This document shows, in pieces, positions 1-5,396 of a DNA stretch of 8,467 bases (position 1 is the first letter of the stretch; each line of letters starts with the position of its first letter). Source of the DNA: an uncultured Clostridia bacterium. GTDB taxonomy: Bacteria > Bacillota > Clostridia > Oscillospirales > Ruminococcaceae. The translations under genes and the position numbers were made by a program. The DNA lies in the NCBI GenBank assembly GCA_947175045.1, contig CAMWLH010000073.1:1-8467 (forward strand), written 5' to 3'. The notes under the pieces were generated by a model that saw nothing but the letters and a program-made list of their open reading frames with translations, made no database searches and was not told where the DNA came from.

Positions 1-2612
1 CCGCCGGAAGCCTCTACAAGCTGCGCCACATAGGAATCGGGGTCAATGACCTTATCGCTGTTGGGGCAAAGCAGGCTGACATAGATGCGGTTGATCTCTT
101 CCTCATCTCTGGTTGTGTATTTGCTGTTCTGAACGGTCTGAAGCAGCTTTTTCGCATCCGAAACGCTGCCCATAACGCGGTCATCGGCAGTGATGTGATA
201 CATTGCTATGATATTTTCGTCGCAGACGTCGATCATAAACTGCGTAGCCTCCACATAATCATACGCCCAGAAGCTGCTCTTTATCAGATATCTTTCAAGC
301 CTGTCAAGCGCCGCTTCCGCGTCCTCGTAGCAGGTAAAATAATCCTCGCCGGTTTCGGGATCGCCGAGCAGATTGTTCGTAACCTTGAAATTGCTTCCGA
401 AGCGCTGGTAATAAACATATACCTTGATATCGTCGTATCTTCCGAAAGCGTTGTCGGTTATAGCCTTGATGTTCGCCTTGATATCGTCGAAGCTTTCCGA
501 ATCAATAATATCCCTCGTGTCAAGGCAGAATACGATATTGGCGGGCTCGTTGTCGCTTTCCTCGTAGTAATTTCCAGCGGGAGTATTTTCAAGATTATAC
601 AGCCATTTCTCCATATCAATAAGGCAATATGTTCCCATAACGTCCACATGAGTGTAAACCGTATTGGTATCCTCATTGTAGAAGGTTTCAATGGGGAGCA
701 GAACGTTGTTGTCCTCAAAATATTTGAAAACACTGAACCTGTTTATACCCTTGAAGGCAGGGTCGTCGTATATGCCAAGCTCGTTATCAACGGCGGAATC
801 ATCGAGGTTAAAGTTGATGATAACATCGGTGACAAGAAGCCCGTCGCTGTAAGTAAGCTCCGGAACAACGCCAAGAACCGCGTCGTTCTGCAAAATAACG
901 TTGGAATATCCGCTCTCGTCCGCGGAAAGACAGTTGTCCGCAACGCCCGCTGCAGTCACTTCAACGGATATGGTGTAGGGATTTTCCTCAAGGCTGTTGA
1001 TATAATCGAGCGCGCCGCTGTCAGCCCCGACGGTCTGCGCAGTAGTGTATTCGCTGTCGGGGTAGCCGTTGGTTGCGGGATCGTTGGGGTCAAGACCGAG
1101 AATTATCTCATCGCCGTCCGTCACCTTGTCGCCGTCGGTATCGGGGTTTGTGGGGTCGGTGTTATAATTGTATACCTCGTCGTAATCCGAAAGACCGTCA
1201 CGGTCGGTGTCCGCGGCAAAGGGGTTGGTGGAGCGCTCGTATTCCTCGATATTGGTCAGACCGTCCTCGTCAAAATCCTCGTCGGCGTCGGAAACTCCGT
1301 TGCCGTCCGTGTCAGCCTTTGCGGGGTCTGTTCCGAGATAATAATATTCGTAGCCGTCGGGCAAGCCGTCGCCGTCCGTATCGGGGTTATTTCTGTCCAG
1401 TCCAAGACCCCTTTCAATATAGTCGGGCAGACCGTCCCCGTCGCTGTCGAGCTCGGAGTCAAACTCAAAGTCGAATTCCATGGGTATTACGACCGCGGTC
1501 AGCCTGTAATTATCGAATACAACATCAGAATTTACCTCAACGGAAGCGTTCATCGGCGTATACTCAACGTTCGTCTCATACGGCTCGGCTGTACCGTCGG
1601 AAACGGATATCTCCGCAGTCTGCTCCTCGGACTCCTCCATATCGGAGCCGGTATCCTTGCTCTCGTCCAAATCAGTCGTCTGAACCTCGCTTGCGGGTTC
1701 GCCGGTCTGTACTTCATCGGTATCGGCTTCCGAGGTTTCCTCCGAATCGCTTGTCTGAACCTCGTTTGCGGACTCGTCGGTCTGCGGCTCGGCGCTTTCG
1801 CTTGTTTCCGTTTGAACGTTTTCGCTCTCGTCCGTGATATCCGGTTGACTTTTCTCGGTCGCTTCTACCGTCTGAGCCTCGGAGGTTCCGGCAATATCGG
1901 ACGTTTCCGCGTCATCTTTAAACAGCTTTGTACCGCTGAAATTAAAGCTCACGGAATCCCCCGCGCAAATAACGGAATTATGCTCCGCGTTCTTGACTTT
2001 AAAGCTGCCTCCGTCGTTTTCAAGGAGCTTTGCGTTCCACAGATTATCAATGGTCGCGTTCCCCTCAAAGCTGAGCTGCCACGCGGAATAATCGGTATCC
2101 GAAAGGTTCACGATCATCATTTCCGCCTGATATGTATCGCCGTAGTCGCCTGTTATATTATAGTATACATCATAATTATCCGTTATGTCAACCCTTTTTG
2201 CACAATTAAAAATATTTTGCGGATATTTTAATTCCTCGCCCGACAATATGTAACCGAACCTGACAGCTTCGCCGGACGCTATCTCGGAATTGTAGTCTGC
2301 TCCTTTTAAAATATACTCCGTACCCTGTACGGCATAAACCTGCGCGTTCCAGAGCCCGTTTATCTCACCGCTCGCGTTATAGCCCATTGCCCAATCCGCG
2401 AGTATTTCATCTCCGGTATTGGTAACGATAATCTCAATATTCTGATTACCCGTCCATTCGTTTACTATTTTGTATTCAACGGTATAGCCGTTATAGGTAT
2501 ATACGCGCGATTGGCCGGCTTCGGAATAAGCGGAAGCGGAAACTGACGATACCAACAGATTAGCGGTTATAGTCGCGCAAAGTATAAGCGATGTAATTTT
2601 TCTTACCTTCAT
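1..2612 (-). CDS. Secreted CBM2-like / TSP3 / VWA-like surface protein, 3' end outside window
   Basis: The reading frame is open from ATG at 2612 to the left edge (870 codons visible), so the C-terminus is missing. The start is fixed by GAGGAGG (2620-2626), 7 bases upstream. Residues 1-28 form a Sec signal peptide ending SVSASA. Residues about 37-120 and 130-230 are two CBM2-like modules, each with a GLWNA or NLWNA motif and WTGN/TNTGD-type strands; CBM2 typically binds cellulose. About 236-356 is an acidic Ser/Thr/Glu linker with repeated EVQT. About 385-515 carries six TSP3 calcium-binding motifs of the DxDxDGxxD type. About 546-670 is a beta-rich domain of unknown name, also found in the toxin gene at 5383-8467. 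From about 690 a VWA-like fold begins (NIVFCLDTRD), with its MIDAS motif lost. A role in attachment to plant polysaccharide or cells is inferred. By analogy with its paralogue, it may end in an effector domain beyond the window. It probably shares an operon with the gene at 2628-3719. Confidence 0.9.
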   Translation of the reverse strand, partial: MKVRKITSLILCATITANLLVSSVSASAYSEAGQSRVYTYNGYTVEYKIVNEWTGNQNIEIIVTNTGDEILADWAMGYNASGEINGLWNAQVYAVQGTEYILKGADYNSEIASGEAVRFGYILSGEELKYPQNIFNCAKRVDITDNYDVYYNITGDYGDTYQAEMMIVNLSDTDYSAWQLSFEGNATIDNLWNAKLLENDGGSFKVKNAEHNSVICAGDSVSFNFSGTKLFKDDAETSDIAGTSEAQTVEATEKSQPDITDESENVQTETSESAEPQTDESANEVQTSDSEETSEADTDEVQTGEPASEVQTTDLDESKDTGSDMEESEEQTAEISVSDGTAEPYETNVEYTPMNASVEVNSDVVFDNYRLTAVVIPMEFDFEFDSELDSDGDGLPDYIERGLGLDRNNPDTDGDGLPDGYEYYYLGTDPAKADTDGNGVSDADEDFDEDGLTNIEEYERSTNPFAADTDRDGLSDYDEVYNYNTDPTNPDTDGDKVTDGDEIILGLDPNDPATNGYPDSEYTTAQTVGADSGALDYINSLEENPYTISVEVTAAGVADNCLSADESGYSNVILQNDAVLGVVPELTYSDGLLVTDVIINFNLDDSAVDNELGIYDDPAFKGINRFSVFKYFEDNNVLLPIETFYNEDTNTVYTHVDVMGTYCLIDMEKWLYNLENTPAGNYYEESDNEPANIVFCLDTRDIIDSESFDDIKANIKAITDNAFGRYDDIKVYVYYQRFGSNFKVTNNLLGDPETGEDYFTCYEDAEAALDRLERYLIKSSFWAYDYVEATQFMIDVCDENIIAMYHITADDRVMGSVSDAKKLLQTVQNSKYTTRDEEEINRIYVSLLCPNSDKVIDPDSYVAQLVEASG

Positions 2613-2619
2613 TTTATTT

Positions 2620-2626
2620 CCTCCTC
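2620..2626 (-). promoter_or_regulatory. Ribosome binding site of the CBM2-like gene
   Basis: GAGGAGG lies 7 bases before the ATG at 2612 and fills the 15-base gap after the TAA of the upstream secreted-protein gene. It decides the start codon and supports translation from a shared transcript, because there is no room for a separate promoter. Confidence 0.85.
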
Positions 2627-2627
2627 A

Positions 2628-3719
2628 TTATTCGGCATACGCGCCTATTATCTGTTCGCCGGGATCAAGCTTTATTGTTCCCGCGTTTACGTTTGAGTCA
2701 ATAATGTTTATGTATCGCTCGGCATTTTCATAGTCGGCTTTCCCGTCGACCCAAGGTATATGGTCAAACGAGCCGTCCGGATAAAACAGCACCATATCTC
2801 TCGCGTCCTTAAACATGGGATAATCGCTGAATTCGTCAATGGTTTCGCCCTCGGCGGGAGTATAGTCCACTGCGGTAAGCGTAAAGGTTTCCGTCCAGTA
2901 ATCGTTTGTAAGCCCCCACATATCCTCGGAGGGCTCCAGCTTTATATAATAGCCGGTCACGGTTTCCATTACTATGTTTGAAAAAGTAAAATAGGACTGT
3001 TGGTAGCAGGCGTGACTTGCGTGGCTTGTGATAGGACCGTAGCCGTAACCGTAATCTCTTTCGGGCAGCTCATATTGATCTATCAGCAGTTTATCGTCGT
3101 CCCACAATGATATTTCGGAGGAATTGATCTCTATTTTAATATGATGCTCCGCATACACATTGTTTACAGGATATGTCGCAAGCAGTCTGCCCGCGTTCTG
3201 TACATAAGCGTAGCTTCCGTTCCTGAATGAGTTGACGTTTACTCCCGTTATATCGATCAGTTTAAGACCGGACTGCGTAAGCAAAATGCAGAAACCGCTG
3301 AGAGTGTCATTTTTCACGGAGGCGTTAAACAAAAAGCCGCCGCCCTCCATGCTGTGCCAGTCGGTTCGGTCGCGCTGAATATCGAACGACAATACTTTCC
3401 GCGAATCGTCGTCATCCTCGACCAGAAGAAAATCTTTCAGCGGAGCGTAGCCGTACCCGAGCATTTTGATGTTGTCGCCCTCGTAAACGATGTGCTTGTC
3501 GAGCGTGGGGAGGTATCGATCCGTATAATTATAGTGGTCGTATTCCGTCCACGCAAAAGTGTCCTGCGCCGTCAGCGTATTGCTGACCTCAAGGTACAAT
3601 ATGGGAGATTCGTCCGCTGCCGCCGCGTGAGCGTCCACAGCTCCTATCAGCGAAAATGATGCTGTCAAGGACAGTAAAATCGCAGCTGCCCTATTCTTGA
3701 ATTTGCATATCAACTGCAT
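2628..3719 (-). CDS. Secreted protein of unknown function, lectin-like (363 aa)
   Basis: ATG at 3719 has GGAG at 3727-3730, 7 bases upstream. The first 32 or so residues are a Sec signal peptide: a basic start (CKFKNR), a hydrophobic core, and a cleavage region AHAAAA. The mature part has a beta-rich region around residues 100-250. It contains FDIQRDRTDWHSMEGGGFLF, then GFCILLTQSGLKLID, HHIKIEINSSEISLWDDDK and YFTFSNIVME. This strand pattern resembles the concanavalin-A/LamG-like N-terminal domains of large clostridial surface proteins. The C-terminal 100 residues are acidic and end GEQIIGAYAE. There are no membrane anchor, sortase or dockerin motifs that I can see, so it is probably released or held non-covalently. 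It precedes the CBM2-like gene by 15 bases and follows agrB by 146 bases, which suggests an exported pair possibly under Agr control (inference). I do not recognise a named family; a truncated version of a longer surface protein is possible. Confidence 0.88.
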   Translation of the reverse strand: MQLICKFKNRAAAILLSLTASFSLIGAVDAHAAAADESPILYLEVSNTLTAQDTFAWTEYDHYNYTDRYLPTLDKHIVYEGDNIKMLGYGYAPLKDFLLVEDDDDSRKVLSFDIQRDRTDWHSMEGGGFLFNASVKNDTLSGFCILLTQSGLKLIDITGVNVNSFRNGSYAYVQNAGRLLATYPVNNVYAEHHIKIEINSSEISLWDDDKLLIDQYELPERDYGYGYGPITSHASHACYQQSYFTFSNIVMETVTGYYIKLEPSEDMWGLTNDYWTETFTLTAVDYTPAEGETIDEFSDYPMFKDARDMVLFYPDGSFDHIPWVDGKADYENAERYINIIDSNVNAGTIKLDPGEQIIGAYAE

Positions 3720-3865
3720 AATTATTCTCCATTCCGCATTATATAAAGCAATTCGTTTTCCATGCGCTCCATATATGCTGTTTAACTTTTTCAGTACCCA
3801 TTCAACTGTTCACACATTCGGAAATTAAGGATGACAAAAAAGCGATATGTCAATTAAACGAATAT
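3720..3865 (-). promoter_or_regulatory. Intergenic region with weak promoter and LytTR-like half-sites
   Basis: This stretch between agrB and the 363-residue gene has a perfect TATAAT at 3738-3743 but no good -35. It would place the transcript start almost on the ribosome binding site, so I rate it weak. On the minus strand, ACAGTTGAA and AAAGTTAAA occur with their GTT cores 20 bases apart (at 3804-3806 and 3784-3786). They resemble AgrA half-sites, but the known spacing is nearer 21-22. No clear terminator follows agrB, so read-through from the agr promoter is possible. Confidence 0.3.
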
Positions 3866-3880
3866 TCAAATGTCATCCTT
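3827..3880. repeat. Inverted repeat across the 3' end of agrB
   Basis: AAGGATGACA (3827-3836) and TGTCATCCTT (3871-3880) are perfect 10-base inverted arms separated by 34 bases. The right arm lies inside the last codons of agrB. The loop is long, and no run of T follows the distal arm on the minus strand, so this is not a standard Rho-independent terminator. It could be a weak terminator or attenuator, or an operator for a dimeric regulator. Confidence 0.5.
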
Positions 3881-4453
3881 TTTAATAACCCGCTTATTCT
3901 TTATTTTGCCCATAATCAGCATAATAGCCTCGGTAAATACGCTTAACGGAATAATTTGCACAAAAAGCCTAACGAAAAACGCTAAGCATATCCACAAACA
4001 CACTTCCGATGCTAAGACAATAAGAGAGCGTTTTCTGTACACATGGGATTCATTTTCATCAAAAGGCTTTTGATGATTTTCAACCGGTGACAGCACAAAG
4101 CATACCGCTACGCCGATTAAAAATATAATCCCCCAACAGCTTGTCGGCAGTTCCGAAAATTTCAAAATCAGCATCCATATAACCGTTATCATCGTAGAAA
4201 TAATATAACATTTTTCCGACTAGTCAGAATGGTGACCTCCCGCATAGCTTCTGAGAGGGATATACGTTGCCAATATAAGAACGCTTTCCAATGCCTTGCC
4301 GAAAATCACACCGATAATAACCGATGTTACAAAATTCAAAAGCAAAATCAAACCTTGCTGAAAGCCGTATCTGTACAGTTCTCTGTTATCGGGTTGTATT
4401 ACTTTTTCGTTTTCAAGCCGTTGAGTGATATACTCGGAAAGTTTAACGAACAT
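3866..4453 (-). pseudogene. agrB: AgrB-family peptide-processing protease, interrupted by an in-frame TAG
   Basis: AgrB is a polytopic membrane cysteine protease. It cuts the AgrD precursor and forms the thiolactone ring. The frame opens at ATG 4453 and runs to TGA at 3866, 195 codons, the usual AgrB length, broken only by TAG at 4220-4222 (codon 78). Before the stop lies the conserved PLRSYAGGHH motif with the catalytic His at 75. After it, in the same frame, comes SEKCYII with the catalytic Cys at 82. The seven-residue His-Cys spacing is that of S. aureus AgrB (His77, Cys84, from memory). Later features also fit: four or five hydrophobic segments and the family motif PVENHQKP. The halves seen as separate reading frames (4220-4453; 3866-4192) are one gene. 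The ATG overlaps the agrD stop (TAATG), implying translational coupling. Without read-through the protein would lack its Cys and be inactive. A fresh nonsense mutation, a recoding event or a sequencing error all remain possible. Confidence 0.88.
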
Positions 4454-4608
4454 TAAAACTTTCTCAATTTCTTTGCGTCTTTGGGCAGCTTAGGCTGACC
4501 GTTGATCCAAAGACACGCGCTGTTGACGTTCGCCGATGTAACCGACAACGCAAGAGCTGCCAGCACCTTTCCGCATTTTTTTGCGACATTTTTTTTGTTC
4601 GACTTCAT
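4453..4608 (-). CDS. agrD: AgrD-like cyclic lactone autoinducer precursor (51 aa)
   Basis: This short gene starts at ATG 4608, with AGGAGG (4616-4621) 7 bases upstream, and stops at TAA 4453-4455, overlapping the agrB start by one base. Its layout is that of clostridial AgrD peptides. A basic N-terminus (MKSNKKNVAKKCGK) is followed by a hydrophobic amphipathic helix (VLAALALSV). The core is SACLWIN around Cys32, and the charged tail GQPKLPKDAKKLRKF contains the family's QPK-P signature. AgrB normally cleaves the tail and joins the Cys thiol to the new C-terminal carboxyl. The likely product has a five-residue ring C-L-W-I-N with an N-terminal extension such as NSA. This closely resembles the TSACLWFT signal I recall for Clostridium perfringens. 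The exact cleavage sites are inferred. The sensor kinase and response regulator are not in the window. Confidence 0.9.
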   Translation of the reverse strand: MKSNKKNVAKKCGKVLAALALSVTSANVNSACLWINGQPKLPKDAKKLRKF

Positions 4609-4635
4609 AGCCGTACCTCCTTGTTTTATTCATTA

Positions 4636-4676
4636 AAACGCTAAAGTGAAAATGTTTAACTTCCCCCAAAGCGTTT
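4636..4676 (-). other. Possible hairpin in the agrD leader RNA
   Basis: AAACGCT (4636-4642) and AGCGTTT (4670-4676) are perfect 7-base arms around a 27-base loop. They lie in the roughly 84-base leader between the agrD promoter and its ribosome binding site, without covering the latter. The loop holds a run of G on the transcript. No riboswitch family is recognisable, and the structure may be incidental. Confidence 0.3.
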
Positions 4677-4699
4677 AAAATGTAATTTGATTCATATTT

Positions 4700-4708
4700 A
4701 TTATAGCA
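4700..4708 (-). promoter_or_regulatory. Extended -10 promoter of agrDB
   Basis: On the minus strand TGCTATAAT gives a perfect -10 hexamer (4700-4705) with the TG extension at 4707-4708. The matching -35 position (about 4723-4728, CGTCAA) is poor. That combination is usual for promoters needing an upstream activator, and a direct repeat of the right type sits just above it at 4735-4769. The expected transcript start is near 4692. Confidence 0.65.
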
Positions 4709-4734
4709 TATTTTTACAAAATTTGACGGGTTAT

Positions 4735-4769
4735 GGTATGAGCTGTATGACTTTTGGGTATGAACGGTA
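4735..4769 (-). promoter_or_regulatory. Two-copy direct repeat, likely LytTR (AgrA-type) operator
   Basis: Read on the plus strand, GGTATGAGCTGTA (4735-4747) and GGTATGAACGGTA (4757-4769) match at 11 of 13 bases and are 22 bases apart. On the transcribed strand they read TACAGCTCATACC and TACCGTTCATACC, which fit the general LytTR half-site (ACnGTTnAT-like) in tandem at about two helical turns. The proximal copy ends 6-7 bases above the weak -35. An Agr-type response regulator bound here would autoactivate agrDB. Binding is inferred, since no agrA is visible. Confidence 0.6.
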
Positions 4770-4781
4770 AAATTTTGGCAC

Positions 4782-4812
4782 AAAAAAATGCCGAAACTTC
4801 ACAGTCTCGGCA
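4782..4812 (-). terminator. Rho-independent terminator of the toxin-immunity unit
   Basis: On the minus strand the stem is TGCCGAGACT against AGTTTCGGCA, with one internal mismatch and a GTGA tetraloop, followed directly by a run of seven T (4782-4788 on the complement). It lies 35 bases after the immunity-gene stop and just above the agr operator. It separates the two transcription units. There is no T run on the plus-strand side. Confidence 0.85.
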
Positions 4813-4847
4813 AAAAACAAGTAATACTAATTAAATACATATTGTCG

Positions 4848-5396
4848 TTATATGTTCGATTTCCATATTTCTTTAGTGGAAAATTCTTGTGCTGTTCCAA
4901 GATATACATCAATAGCTACTTCTAAATCGTCACCATCATTTATAGGACTAATTGAAAGGCAGCCAATACAGTCATTTAGGTGATTATCAATTGTATCATC
5001 ATTTGATAAGATACCATTTGCATATTTTGGCTGCCAGTCCCATGGCAGAGTACGGCTTACTTTAAAGAAACGAGCAAAGATATATAATTCTTTGACATTT
5101 CGATCGCGTTGAAGTTCATTTAATAAGTAAGTATAGCCGTCATAATCAAAATTGTTATGAACATATTCTGAAATCACTTCATATGTCTCGGTTGTGTTGG
5201 TAGGACAGTTGTTAACCAGGAAAGAATAGTTGTAATTAAAATAACCACCCTCATTATAATACACATAGTCAGTGCCTATATTACGAAACTCAACCACCTT
5301 GCTTGTATTGAATTTACTAACTGCTAAAAAAATGACAAATAAACAAAAGATTAAAAAACCTATTACCCATAGGAATTTCACTCTAAACTTTTCCAT
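4848..5396 (-). CDS. Membrane-anchored candidate immunity protein (182 aa)
   Basis: I chose ATG at 5396, because AGAGG (5406-5410) lies 9 bases upstream. The TTG at 5405 directly abuts that site and is unlikely. The gene overlaps the toxin stop by 14 bases, so the two are probably translationally coupled. Residues about 7-27 (VKFLWVIGFLIFCLFVIFLA) form one transmembrane helix after a short basic start. The remaining 150 or so residues would then face outside the cell. They are rich in Asn, Tyr and Asp, contain NNCPTN, SRTLPWDWQPKY and NDCIGC, and show no enzyme motif I know. Position after a DUF3289-ended effector, matching AT-richness and membrane anchoring suggest it protects the producer (inference). 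I do not recognise a named family. Sampled base composition is low: 18 of 60 bases are G or C in 5281-5340. Confidence 0.85.
   Translation of the reverse strand: MEKFRVKFLWVIGFLIFCLFVIFLAVSKFNTSKVVEFRNIGTDYVYYNEGGYFNYNYSFLVNNCPTNTTETYEVISEYVHNNFDYDGYTYLLNELQRDRNVKELYIFARFFKVSRTLPWDWQPKYANGILSNDDTIDNHLNDCIGCLSISPINDGDDLEVAIDVYLGTAQEFSTKEIWKSNI

Noticed and set aside
1073..1837. Plus-strand Arg/Pro-rich open frame
   Set aside because: This composition is the typical antisense of Asp/Glu/Ser/Thr-rich coding sequence (TSP3 repeats and linker).
195..2231. Long plus-strand open frame of 678 codons
   Set aside because: It is the antisense of the CBM2/TSP3/VWA gene. It is Val/Gly/Ile-rich without domain logic, and the opposite strand has a signal peptide, a ribosome binding site and recognisable domains.
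4218..4225. Palindrome GACTAGTC at the agrB stop, considered as an insertion or excision scar
   Set aside because: The His-Cys spacing is exactly normal, so no bases were gained or lost. A point change explains it.
4653..4662. TGTTTAACTT shared with 3779-3788, possible common regulatory box
   Set aside because: Only ten AT-rich bases, at different places relative to the promoters. Chance is the simpler explanation.
4490..4783. 97-codon minus-strand frame over the agr promoter
   Set aside because: It runs through the terminator, operator and promoter and reads agrD in the wrong frame. AgrD itself has the ribosome binding site and family motifs.
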